This document shows, piece after piece, positions 12,201-23,701 of a DNA stretch of 64,000 bases. The DNA is taken from NCBI GenBank assembly GCA_949358305.1, contig OX442315.1, forward strand, positions 22,470,427 through 22,534,426, given 5' to 3'. Numbering within the stretch: position 1 is the first letter of the stretch; each line of letters begins with the position of its first letter. Position numbers and translations under genes: made by a program. Below the pieces are notes generated by a model that was not told the origin of the DNA, made no database searches, and worked only from the letters and a program-made list of their open reading frames with translations. This stretch comes from Strigamia acuminata (taxonomy: Eukaryota > Arthropoda > Chilopoda > Geophilomorpha > Linotaeniidae).

Positions 12201-14750
12201 TGCTTATTTTTTGTTGATTTGATTCACCAAACTAATAAATTGTTTTTAATGGACCAATGATTTGTTATATTGGCAAAATATCTTTTAAAAATCATGAATA
12301 TTGATCAAATGAATAATTTAGATGAAACTATTACCTTGATTAATAATTCTGATGATTGTATTCGCCCGTCAAATTTAATGACCTCATTAGTTTTTAGTGC
12401 TCATGTGCAGCGACCACAAGTATGGCAATCTTTTCAACAACAAAAAAACAAACAAACATCTGTAACATTTTTCTGTTTTTACTATTTACGCAAGCCATTG
12501 GGTCCACTAGAGTTTTTATCCTGAGAATGTTTTTCTTCCGGATTTAAGTTTGGTTTTACTCTTTTTCCCTTTCTCTCTCTTTCCAGGGTAACAAAGGCAG
12601 GATTAGCCCTCACCCCTTTTCGGCTTTTAGAATGAAAAGAATAAAATGCTAATGAGGGATGAGGTTGCAGATTCTTTTCTCTCAAAACCCCAACTTAATG
12701 CTTTGTTTGCATCTTGTGTGCATCAAGAATCTTCAAGTTGATTGCACATTTTATCGTACCACCTTCTGTTTTTCTTCAATTAAATTTTAATTGTTTTTGT
12801 CTATTTATTGTTTTATTACTGTATCTATCTAAATTGAATTTGAAATGTGTTCGGAATTTAGCGTATAATGAGTAATGTTGGTTTTGTTGTGCATAAAAAA
12901 AGAATTGATGGGATGCGTTTTTTCGAGCGTCGAATCAATTGTAATTTTTCTGTTTCGTTTCGAATTCGGGAAAAAAAATCACAGCATACTAACACAAAAA
13001 TCGCCTGCAAAAGGAAGAAAAATTGGTAAATACGTTTTTAGCGATATTCCAAAAAGAAAGGAAAGGAAAGGTATTTAAAATTTGATTTATTTAAAAAATT
13101 AAAATGAGAGAAATGTCGCGGAAAGAAGTGTTGGAATAGAAAAGAAAAGAAAGGTGAGGATTTGGCAGGGTTCCACATTGAACAATAGAAAGAATAATTC
13201 ACCTTTCGGCACTTTTTCCACTATTAAACCTTAGAAAATCCTTCATTCTTAACCATTTCACAATTTCCTATTATGAATTTGGCAAACACTACTAGCATAA
13301 CCTCCTCACCTATTCTTTGGATAAAGTTTATAGAGTATGCTAAACATTTAAAGAACCTACTTCAAAAATGCTTTAATACTTCTAAAGCATGTCGATAGAG
13401 CATAAACTGAATGAAAATGAGAGTTATATCAGCGAAAAGTAACTGAAAAGAAGTAAATGTAGTTTGAAGATGATACATTGGTATTCTGTCCAAGTTCCAC
13501 AAGAATGTGCTGGAACCACTTGATGATAGGTAGCAGTCGAAGATTTTTGCAACTGCCTACCGACTGTAGTGATAGCTTACATTATTTAACAGATAGTGCG
13601 AATATAGTTATTTTAAATATTTTTTAATTACGACGACAATAATTTCTTTCAAGGCATATTTTGCGAGTTCTAATTTTGTATTTAAATTTTATGGCATGTA
13701 GAATTGCAGAATTGCTTTCCTTCAGCTTTAATTTAATTTTGTTTACTGGTAGAAATAGAAAGTAGATATAAGAAGACTTGTGTATTAACCTTTATTTAGA
13801 TTACTTAATTATGTTAATACAAAATACTATACGGTAGATGTAAGATGACACTTAATGTCACTTACCGTAAGTATAATCTTTATATATATTAGCAAATGCA
13901 AATTTTAAATCGTAAATTTTATTTTGCGACTTGTACTAAAACAGAAGAGATTATTTAATTTGCCCCGACACAATAAAAATGTAATGCAAAATTGTAATAA
14001 GTTCCATGTAAACGCAATTATTTGAACATATCTCACTTGAGTGACATTTGCGTTTATTGACTTTACTGTAGTTCCAATCTCGAACATGTCAGTCAAAATT
14101 GAGAAAACTACTTTTTTCTTGGCAACTTTAGGAATGAAATTCAGTCGGCCACATATTCACCCTCAACACGAAACGAAGGAAATCGATATCCAAAATGATG
14201 CGTAATGCCTTCAGACAAGAACAAACTGCGTCGTATTCACAAACTTTTCTTTATTAAAATTACAGTGACAAATTACGTAGCGCTGTGCTCAAATTATGTC
14301 AAAACAAACTCTACATAACGGAGGCATCTGCATCAGAAAGGTCTGTGTGTTGTACCTGCAATTGACTACATTGTGCAGATCATAATTAAAGGTTCAAAAT
14401 GTCAACCAACTAATTAAATTGGCCTGTATGCAGGCAGGACTCACTTAATTAGACATTTAAATTGCATATGAGAGTAATATCAACAAAGGTGGATACTTTT
14501 ATTGAAATTGCAATAATTGATGTCAAATATGTTTTTAAACTTTGCAATTGCGTAGCAGGAATTTGTAAAATAATCAAACAAGTAATCTTAATTTAATTAA
14601 TTATGCACATAGAATTTCAGTTATATTAGTCAATTATTTCCCAAGTCAAATGAAAAAGGCATTTTTCTTACTTTGAAAGAGAAAAACGAGGGAAAATTCC
14701 TCGTTTCTTTAATATATTTGCCTTTCATCCTTCTTCACTTCCCTTTTTCC
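9256..14750. other. Gene-poor stretch with scattered GC-richer patches
   Basis: A GC-richer patch at about 9,230-9,480 abuts the foldback element and contains the 12-bp palindrome ACATGCGCATGT (9398-9409). A short ATTC repeat lies near 10,310-10,331. A strong pyrimidine tract followed by CAG occurs at 12,560-12,586 and resembles a 3' splice site, but no coding frame follows it. Other frames look like chance. Confidence 0.45.
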
Positions 14751-14756
14751 CCGTCG

Positions 14757-14960
14757 TCAGCAGCTCGAGAGGAAGTGGAATTCCTGCTGCACGGAGATGA
14801 ATGGCTTGGCAATTGGTACCAACACGGGCGCCTGACTTCACCCACACGTAGCAGAACGGTGACTGATGTTCCAGAATACAAAGAAACTTGCTCAGAGAGC
14901 AAAAGAGCCAAGAAGAATTGAACTGCAGCTGAAGTACGGCACTGGCATTTACACAGCGCT
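14757..14960 (+). CDS. Candidate coding exon of an unrecognised gene
   Basis: A pyrimidine-rich tract ending in GTCGTCAG precedes about 200 bp of clearly GC-richer DNA, which ends near a donor-like TTAG|GTGTAAGT (14,960). One frame is open from the acceptor for about 53 codons and reads as plausible protein (for example EFLLHGDEWLGNWYQHGRL) before a TGA at 14,919-14,921, so this would be a terminal coding segment. I do not recognise the product and found no partner exons. Composition contrast and splice-like borders are the evidence; it may instead be a conserved non-coding element. Confidence 0.3.
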
Positions 14961-17900
14961 TAGGTGTAAGTTAGATTTGAAACCAAAGACCCCGCAAAAG
15001 GAGTAAATGGAAAAACGTACAAAGCAAATTGAAAGCAATTTATTTCGTTTTTAGGGCAAAAACAAAAAGCAAAAACCAGTCCAGCTTTTGTATAATGAAA
15101 TGTAATTTACAAATAACTTACACTATGGATTTGGCCTTTAAGGAGTCAGAGGAGAAAATAATTATTTTCAATATTTAAGAATAAGAAATAATAATTCGTG
15201 GGCCGTCATTGAAGCGTTGTTAAAATGCGCTCTTGCTGATTTATGACTCGTAGTTTTTCCTCTGCAGGTGCTTATCAAGCGCCTGGCAAAATAAGTGTAG
15301 TAGGAAGTGAGAATACAAATGAAGATGGTTTTAACTTTCAAGTATTATGATTTGCTCTTAAAATTCTAATTGCAAATAAATAAATTAAAACTAAGTGGTT
15401 TGTGGTAGCGACTTGTATCAAGTTGCCTTTTAATTTTCTGGTGACTTGTTTCCCCCTAAACTTTTTTTCATAGTTAGTGCATAGAAAATAAAAGTGCAAT
15501 TTAAGTTTAACGTACCTGTATACTTCATTTCAAATAGATAAATTCATCAGAAATTTTTTTTCTGGAATGTTATGAAGACCAAACGACCATTAAATATCGA
15601 ATATAAACTTAAGATAAAAAAATATATAAAATTTAAACCGGTTATATACATAGAGATAGCGGCCTTTTTTTCCTCTTTTTTTGTCATATATTATAGTTTA
15701 GGCTATCATGAAAACAAGTTTTGATAGAAACAAAGTGCAGTAAAAATATTACTCAGATAATTTTTGACGTCGGCACTTTAATCAGATTAAAAGGCTGGAA
15801 ATGAAGCCGGTATAATTTATTGTATCACACTTAATTTTTGCACAGAAGCAAAACCATAAACAAAACATGCGTCCTCATTTCGAGAAAAAAAAGTATAAAA
15901 TCAATTAAAGATTTATTTCTAATCAATAAACGTCATGTAGGTAGACGAAGTTTTTAAATATTTCTATTTGTTTCCGAACGAGTTATTTCTTTTAAAGTTT
16001 AAGTAACAAAAATGAAATTAATTTTTTAGTTTAGTTAAGAATAAGAGCTCGGATTCGTGATGTTTGATATATATAATTTATAAATTCCATTCTCTATCGT
16101 ACGGATATTTTGACATACGAAAGCCAAAAAAAAAACATTTATTTGCCAATCACAAGCTTTTACAGTTAAAAAGATAAATCCTTTAGTATTTTTTTTTTTA
16201 CAAAAACCAAATTACCAAATTAATAAGCATCACATTTTCTGCGAGGAATTGTTTCAATTAAGATTTCGACTTAAGTCATTTCTAATTTACCCTGAGCAAA
16301 TTAAACAAACTAATTTTCCTATATCAAAAAATGAAAAAGAATTCATGCCACCTTATTTCATAATTAACTTTTCTTGAAGGTTATTCATTAAGTGAAAAAC
16401 TTGAAACGGTAAACCGCAACGTCGTCTTTAATGTATCACAGAAACGTCCATTTTATATTTTTTATTACTATAACTAAAAATAACTTGCGAGTAAACTTCT
16501 AGACTACATTTATATTCCTATTCGATGGGGTACGATATTTCATAAAGTAATTATATAATTAACATTTAATTGCAATTTGTTAACTGCAGGAATTGCGTAC
16601 AGATCTCGTTTTCGTAATTTCGTTCTGTATTTGGGTTTAAAATGACTCACAATCAGTTTGGAAATGGCAATTTAATTGAGAAATTAGGTTAATTAATCTT
16701 TGGCCAACTAGATTTAATCTGCATGTTTACATGTCTCTGGAAACAGATAACGATAGGAAATGAAATGATTGATTACTATGATTAAGAGATTTTTTATTTT
16801 CTAAGAAAATAAAATAAACTGCTCGCAGCTTTTAGTCATTTACTTTTATTTTATGAAAGAAGATTATTAAATTAAAAAAAGAAAAAAAAACTAAGATGTA
16901 GGAAGAATCTTTGTGAGCAATTAACGTAAACTTCATCAAAATTCTTAGGCGCTTTCAGAGCGTTGGTCTTGGAATAATTGCTTTAATCAAATATAAGAGA
17001 GTTAATGGGTTATTGAATTAGTGCATAAAAAAGGAACCAATCAAAAAGTGTAGTTTAAGTGGTTTATTGCATCATAAATTCATAACGTTTTTAAGTCACA
17101 ACATAAAATATATTTTTGACAGTAGTGCTATATAATTAATGTTGTAGATTGAAAAAAAAAAATTAAAATTGGAAATTATACACTTTTTTTGTAATTAATC
17201 AAAATCTATGTTTCACAACATTGTAATCCGTCATCTTCAACTAGAGATTTTTTTCTCATGTGTTTGTAGGCAAAACAAAACATTTCAAAAGAAAATATGT
17301 TTGAAATATATTTTGTGATATTAAAATTAAATATTATTTCCATTACATCGTGCAAGTTTCCAGACTTATTTTCTTTTACCTACTACAGTACAAAGAAATT
17401 CTAGTAAAATATTAGTTATTCAGGCAAAACCTACTTAATTTCTCTTTTATTTATTGCAGCAATGGCTATCGGTAACTTTAAAAAACGTTAATTATATTGA
17501 TTTGATTGAAGTAATGAACAAAGAAATGAGACAATTAAAACTGATAATTGCCGTAAATTAGAATTAGGATCTTGAATCACACTTCTGCTTCAACGTTTTG
17601 AACTTGTACTCTTTAACACAAGAGGGAGTGCGATTACAAGCACAAAGACAACATATTTTTAAATTTGCAAATTTAAAAAATAGTTTGATCAAACATGTAT
17701 TTAAAAATAAGTCTCATTTGAGTATGACACCGTAGACAAAAACTTAGGATTAACTACAAATAAAAAATAAAAACCTTTTTTTGTTGTGAATGGATAATTC
17801 CTGCCGACGTCATTTCGTTAGAATAATTTGCCGCCTATTACTAGTACCAAGTGCTGCGATGGTGCTTCGAGAACTAGTCAGATCGTTATGGAAAAAAAGA

Positions 17901-18666
17901 AGACAAGAGACCAGTGGTTAGACATTGCACAACAGGGAGAGGTTTTTGTAACGAAAATGGGAAAACAGGTGTTACAAGGAGCAAGTCAAAGCCAAAAGGA
18001 GTTAATGGCTTCAGGAAACGTGGAAAATTGGAATTTAAAATTGCTCTGTCACTTACTGCGACGAATGGATTTTGGAAAAAAAAATCTCAAAAAAGGACAA
18101 AGCAAGAATTGTCTTGCTGTCTGGTGCAAGAGACGAAATTGCTTATTGTCCAAATCTAACTTTTACCCATTCAGATTTTATACGGTTGTGGAGAAACATT
18201 GAAGAAGTTTTCGTTCATTTTGGACAATCTGCAGCCAAATTAAAAGCCTGAGAGTTGCCAAAAAAATGAAATTATTTAATAGCAAACATTCTGCGTACTG
18301 ATATTCCCTAGGTGTACTCAAAACTCGCGTTTCCAAGGGATTCGAGATAACCACAGACCTGTGAGATAACACTACTTTTGAAACGAGCTGTGGCTAACAA
18401 GTAAGTTTAGTTTCTAATAATTCATTGTAGAATATTGCTCATCAGAATTCAATTAATTTTGAGCTTAAAAAAAAGTCTTCCAACACAAAACAATATTGAT
18501 AATGTGACTGGCCCACGGAATATAATCTCACTGGACACTGCATTCCCAAAAACCACAAGCAATATTCAATCCTAATGCCAGTTATAAAAATGTTGTGACT
18601 AATTTTGCCAATAGATGGCGGGTTCAATCATTTAGCGGTAAATTTATCAGGAATGTTATAAAAGGA
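14961..18666. other. AT-rich stretch without a recognisable gene
   Basis: Mostly long A/T-rich sequence. A 124-codon frame from 17,828 (basic, Lys-rich, no family resemblance) is the longest but has no supporting signal. The last few hundred bases run into the left arm of the large foldback element. Confidence 0.45.
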
Positions 18667-19128
18667 CCGGGCTGAAGTTGGCACCACATTCACATTCGCC
18701 CAAACTAGAGATATAACAAATCCCAATTTTTTTTTACCACAGATTTTAATGGTTTTTACACCAAAAGAAAGAGGACTTTCTCCTTAACAAACCCTGAAAA
18801 GCACAAGTCTCTACCCCTCTTAGTTTTCGAGCAGCAACCATTTGAATATGACAAAAAAAAGTTGTTCTACAATCCCGAATCTGGTGCCACAACTTCAAAC
18901 TGGAATATCTCAACAACCTGACCACGGATTTCTTTTTTTAAAAAACCAACAGAAAGAGGAATGTCTTCTCTACAAACCCTGTAAAGGACAACACTGCAGC
19001 CCTCTTACTTGTTAGTTTTCGAGCGGCGACCGTTTCAATATGGCGCAAAAAAGACTTGTCCTAAATTTCCGAATCTGGTGCAACAACTTCACACTGCAAT
19101 ATCTCAACAACCTGACCACGGATTTTGC
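18667..19128 (+). repeat. Left arm of the foldback element (186-bp units)
   Basis: Two full units (period 186 bp, measured between aaccctg at 18,789 and 18,975) and a partial third run up to the start of the 22-bp minisatellite. Each carries a GAGCRGCRACC block, an ATATGRC block and the segment running to accacggat. The inverted partner is on the right side of the block. Confidence 0.75.
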
Positions 19129-19268
19129 CACGTTTTTGAACACATTTTACCACGCTATTGCACACATTTTGCCATGTTTTTGCACACATTTTGCCAGGCT
19201 ATTGCACACATTTTGACAAGTGTTTGCACACATTTTAACACGTATTTGCACACATTTTGCACATTTTG
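19129..19268 (+). repeat. 22-bp minisatellite, about 6 copies
   Basis: Consensus unit is close to cacgtttttgcacacatttt plus gc, repeated six times with point differences and then a partial copy. It begins immediately after the left foldback arm. Confidence 0.85.
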
Positions 19269-19293
19269 TACCATTCCTCCATAGGTTAGCCTA

Positions 19294-19324
19294 ATGCTTC
19301 CCGAATGCTTCCCGAATGCTCCCG
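19294..19324 (+). repeat. 11-bp repeat, 3 copies
   Basis: Unit atgcttcccga occurs twice exactly and a third time truncated. Confidence 0.8.
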
Positions 19325-19330
19325 TGTGTG

Positions 19331-19425
19331 CTTTTTGGTCTGTTTGGTCTTTTTGGTCTGTTTGGTCTTTTTGGTCTGTTTGGTCTTTTAGTCTTCTTGG
19401 TCTTTTTGGTCAAAATGGTCAAAAT
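19331..19425 (+). repeat. 9/18-bp pyrimidine-rich repeat
   Basis: Alternating 9-bp units ctttttggt and ctgtttggt (18-bp period) repeat about four times, then degrade into ggtcaaaat copies. Confidence 0.8.
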
Positions 19426-19431
19426 GCTCGC

Positions 19432-19530
19432 CGGATGCTCCTCGGATTTCCTCCGGATTTCCCCCGGATTCCCCCCGGATTTCCCCCGGATTTCCCCCGG
19501 ATTTCCCCCGGATTCCCCCCGGATTCCCCC
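19432..19530 (+). repeat. 11-bp C-rich minisatellite, 9 copies
   Basis: Nine head-to-tail units with consensus cggatttcccc fill exactly 99 bp. The complementary strand carries regularly spaced runs of four to six G, a G-quadruplex-capable pattern. Confidence 0.9.
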
Positions 19531-19541
19531 TAAAAACATGC

Positions 19542-22375
19542 TGAAGGTCGTTTAAAGGTTGTTTAAAAGTCGTTTAAAGGTCGTTTGTAGGTCTTTGGTA
19601 GGTTGTTGAAAGTCATTGGAAGGTCGTTTGAAAGTTGTTAAAAAGTCGTTTAAAGGTCGTTTAAAGGTCTTTTTAAGGGTACTGGAAGGTCGTTGGAAGG
19701 TTGCTGGAAGGTCATTGAAAGGTCGTTGGAAGGTCGTTTGTAGGTTGTTGAATAGTTGTTTAAAGGTTACTGGAAGGTCGTTGGAAGGTCATTGAAAGGT
19801 CGTTGGAAGATCATTTGAAGGTCGTTGGAAAGTCGTTTAAAGGTTGTTTGAAGGTTGTTTGAAGGTTGTTGAAAGGTCGTTTGAAAGTCATTTGAAGGTC
19901 GTTGAAAAGTTGTTTGAAGGTCGTTGGAAAGTTGTTAAAAGGTCATTTGAAGGTCATTGAAAGGTCGTTTAAAGGTCATTTGAAGGGTGTTTGAAAGTTG
20001 TTGGGAAGGTTGTTGGAAAGTCGTTGGAAGGTTGTTAGAAGGTTGTTGGAAGGTTGTTGGAAGGTCATTAAGGTCGTTGAAAGGTCGGTTGAAGGTCAAT
20101 AAAAAGTCGTTGAAAGGTTGGTTGAAGGTCATTTGAAGGTTGTTGAAGGTCATTTGAAAGTCATTGAAAAGTCATTTGAAGGTCGTTGGAAAGTTGTTAA
20201 AAGGTCGTTTGAAAGTCGTTGAAAGGTCGTGTAAAGGTCATTTGAAGGGTGTTTGAAAGTCGTTGGAAGGTTGTTGGAAAGTCGTTGGAAGGTTGTTGGA
20301 AAGTCGTTGGAAGGTTGTTGGAAGGTTGTTGGAAAGTCATTAAAAGGTCGTTTGAAGGTCGTTTAAAGGTTGTTTGAAGGTTGTTTAAAGGTCGTTTAAA
20401 AGTTATTTGAAGGGTGTATGAAAGTCGTTGGAAGGTTGTTGGAAAGTTGTTGGAAGGTTGTTGGAAGGTCATTAAGGTCGTTGAAAGGTCGGTTGAAGGT
20501 CAATAAAAAGTCGTTGAAAGGTTGGTTGAAGGTCATTTGAAGGTTGTTGAAAGGTCATTTGAAGGTCGTTAAAAAGTCGTTAAAAGGTCGTTAAAAAGTC
20601 GTTAAAAGGTCGTTTGAAGGTCGTTGAAAGGTCGTATAAAGGTCATTTGAAGGGTGTTTGAAAGTCGTTGGAAGGTTGTTGGAAAGTTGTTGGAAGGTTG
20701 TTGGAAAGTCGTTAAAAGGTTGTTGGAAGGTTGTTGGAAGGTCATTAAAAGGTCGTTTGAAGGTCGTTTGAAGGTTGTAGAAAGGTCATTTGAAGGTAGT
20801 TAAAAAGTTGTTTTAAGGTCTTTTCAAGGTTATTGAAAGGTTGTTGGAAGGTTGTTTGAAGGTCGTTAAAAGTACGTTGAAAAGTTGTTTAAAGGTCGTT
20901 TGTAGGTCTTTGGTAGGTTGTTGAAAGTCATTGGAAGGTCGTTTGAAAGTTGTTAAAAAGTCGTTTAAAGGTCGTTTAAAGGTCTTTTTAAGGGTACTGG
21001 AAGGTCGTTGGAAGGTTGCTGGAAGGTCATTGAAAGGTCGTTGGAAGGTCGTTTGTAGGTTGTTGAATAGTTGTTTAAAGGTTACTGGAAGGTCGTTGGA
21101 AGGTCATTGAAAGGTCGTTGGAAGATCATTTGAAGGTCGTTGGAAAGTCGTTTAAAGGTTGTTTGAAGGTTGTTTGAAGGTTGTTGAAAGGTCGTTTGAA
21201 GGTCATTTGAAGGTCGTTGAAAAGTTGTTTGAAGGTCGTTGGAAAGTTGTTAAAAGGTCATTTGAAGGTCATTGAAAGGTCGTTTAAAGGTTATTTGAAG
21301 GGTGTTTGAAAGTTGTTGGAAGGTTGTTGGAAAGTCGTTGGAAGGTTGTTAGAAGGTTGTTGGAAGGTTGTTGGAAGGTCATTAAGGTCGTTGAAAGGTC
21401 GGTTGAAGGTCAATAAAAAGTCGTTGAAAGGTTGGTTGAAGGTCATTTGAAGGTTGTTGAAGGTCATTTGAAAGTCATTGAAAAGTCATTTGAAGGTCGT
21501 TGGAAAGTTGTTAAAAGGTCGTTTGAAAGTCGTTGAAAGGTCGTGTAAAGGTCATTTGAAGGGTGTTTGAAAGTCGTTGGAAGGTTGTTGGAAAGTCGTT
21601 GGAAGGTTGTTGGAAAGTCGTTGGAAGGTTGTTGGAAGGTTGTTGGAAAGTCATTAAAAGGTCGTTTGAAGGTCGTTTAAAGGTCGTTTGAAGGTTGTTT
21701 AAAGGTCGTTTAAAAGTTATTTGAAGGGTGTATGAAAGTCGTTGGAAGGTTGTTGGAAAGTTGTTGGAAGGTTGTTGGAAGGTCATTAAGGTCGTTGAAA
21801 GGTCGGTTGAAGGTCAATAAAAAGTCGTTGAAAGGTTGGTTGAAGGTCATTTGAAGGTTGTTGAAAGGTCATTTGAAGGTCGTTAAAAAGTCGTTAAAAG
21901 GTCGTTAAAAAGTCGTTAAAAGGTCGTTTGAAGGTCGTTGAAAGGTCGTATAAAGGTCATTTGAAGGGTGTTTGAAAGTCGTTGGAAGGTTGTTGGAAAG
22001 TTGTTGGAAGGTTGTTGGAAAGTCGTTAAAAGGTTGTTGGAAGGTTGTTGGAAGGTCATTAAAAGGTCGTTTGAAGGTCGTTTGAAGGTTGTAGAAAGGT
22101 CATTTGAAGGTCGTTAAAAAGTTGTTTTAAGGTCTTTTCAAGGTTATTGAAAGGTTGTTGGAAGGTTGTTTGAAGGTCGTTAAAAGTACGTTGAAAAGTT
22201 GTTTAAAGGTTATTGGAAGGTCGTTTGAAGGTTGTTGGAAGGTTATTGAAAGGTCATTGGAAGATCGTTTGAAGGTCGTTAAAAAGTCATTTGAAGGTTG
22301 TTGAAAAATCATTTGAAGGTCATTTGAAGGGTGTTTGAAAGTCGTTTAAAGGTCGTTGATTGATCGTTGGAATGT
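19542..22375 (+). repeat. 11-bp minisatellite array, about 255 copies
   Basis: Diverged 11-bp units of the type gaaggtcgttg / gaaggttgttg / aaaggtcgttt fill about 2.83 kb. Because 33 bp is 11 codons, the minus strand shows frames of 60-90 codons with peptides like TFQQPSNNFPTTFQ; these are by-products of the repeat, not genes. The array contains a near-identical internal duplication of about 1,315 bp. Confidence 0.9.
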
Positions 22376-22717
22376 TGATTTTTCAGCTCATTTTACGTCT
22401 AATCAGCAAGTTTCTGACACTTTTAATTTTTGACCATTTCTCTATACATTTGCCTTTCCTTTTTTGCCAAATTTTAAAAAGTGTCAAAACGTGCTGAATA
22501 CATGTAAAATGAGCTAAAAAGTCGATTTACGTTGGCGGAATTTGCATATCTGGCACCGTTGCAGAGAAAAATCACTTTTCTGCCTATATCTCTGCAACGG
22601 TGCCAGATATGCAAATTGTGCAAATGGGAATATAATCGCAATAATTGCAATAATCGCAACAATCGCAAGATATCGCAATATCGCAAAAACACAAGTCAAG
22701 TCACATGTACGTTCGAT
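22376..22717. repeat. Hairpin-forming segment between array and right arm
   Basis: An imperfect inverted repeat pairs about 22,378-22,400 with 22,503-22,525. It is followed by a perfect 28-bp inverted repeat (22,540-22,567 with 22,589-22,616, 21-nt loop). After that come short AATCGCAATAATTGC-type repeats to about 22,690. Confidence 0.85.
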
Positions 22718-22833
22718 CAGAGAAGACATTCCTCTATCGTTTGGTCCTTAAAAGGAAAAAATCCGTGGTCAGGTTGTTGAGATATTGGGGTGTGAAGTTG
22801 TGGCACCAGATTCAGGATTTTGCAATTTCAGTT

Positions 22834-23653
22834 TGTCGCGTCCTACTTGGTATAGGTTTAAATAGCGCTAACGTGTAATACTTTACCTGTGATCAATTAT
22901 GTAAATACCCAAATGAATACCAAATGTATGTAAATAAACAGGTAATTTATTCACCAGGCTTTATGCCTTTAAAATACACTCAGTAATAATTCTAGAGTCG
23001 ACGTGGTCAGCGTCGAACAAAGGATTTCTCAAGATGGCGTCGTCGATTCCGCGTGGTCGGCGGAACAAAGGCGGCGTCTCGAGTTGTCGTTAATTCGTCA
23101 CGGATTCGTCTTCACGGACGCGGTGGAATGCTCTTTCGAGTCTTCTATCCGTGCCTGTTGTCTAGGGTTTGTTTAGCGTCGCAGAGGCCTCGTCTAGGAA
23201 CTTTGGGGTTCCCTACAAAGCACTCGGACACTTACTTCGGCGAATAATCGTCTGGGCGATTATTCTGGGTGATTTCACAAGGGCTATTCTCGTGCTTTCG
23301 CAGGAATAGCTCGCAAGTGACTTCGTGAGAGTTACAGTTTGCACTTTACTCAGCGATCCTCGATCAATCCTAACTTGTAGTTGAAGTTGGCCTGACGGTG
23401 AGGTAGTTGCTGTGTTCTTGGTGTCGTTTGTGTAAGTTCTGCCTTTAGGCGGGAAACACGGCCTTTTATGCAGTGGGGTGAAGGGCCGGCGATCAACCAA
23501 TGGGGGCTGACCACCAGCCGCTTCCTCCCCCTCGGGGCACACACCTGCCATGGGGAGGTGGAGCCAACTCGGGGGGGAACGACTCTTTATTCATAGTGAC
23601 TCAGAGGACAAGTATCCGCCCTGGGGGGACACTTATCCAACTGGGTCACCACA
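22834..23653 (-). repeat. 3' LTR of the Gypsy element
   Basis: 820 bp. On the element's strand it begins TGTGGTGACC and ends CGCGACA. It contains a TATA-like CATAAAAGG (about 23,462-23,470), an AATAAA (22,946-22,951), two stem-loops (23,242-23,265 and about 23,281-23,310) and an AAGATGGCG motif on the plus strand at 23,031. Confidence 0.95.
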
Positions 23654-23655
23654 CG

Positions 23656-23665
23656 TCCCTCCTCC
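23656..23665 (-). other. Polypurine tract
   Basis: GGAGGAGGGA on the element's strand, two bases upstream of the 3' LTR and just after the stop of the third ORF, in the position expected for plus-strand DNA priming. Confidence 0.75.
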
Positions 23666-23701
23666 AGCTTCGATCTCGGATCGGAGCGATCTCAAATTTT
23701 C

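Noticed and set aside
17828-18202. 124-codon plus-strand frame
   Set aside because: Not recognised as any protein family, no promoter or splice signals, overlapped by another open frame; treated as chance.
19129-19530. Regular repeats resembling a CRISPR array
   Set aside because: Units are directly adjacent without unique spacers, and the genome is eukaryotic; these are minisatellites.
19935-22312. Minus-strand frames of 61-91 codons with peptides like TFQQPSNNFPTTFQ
   Set aside because: They are by-products of the 11-bp tandem repeat (33 bp equals 11 codons); two are identical only because of the 1,315-bp duplication.
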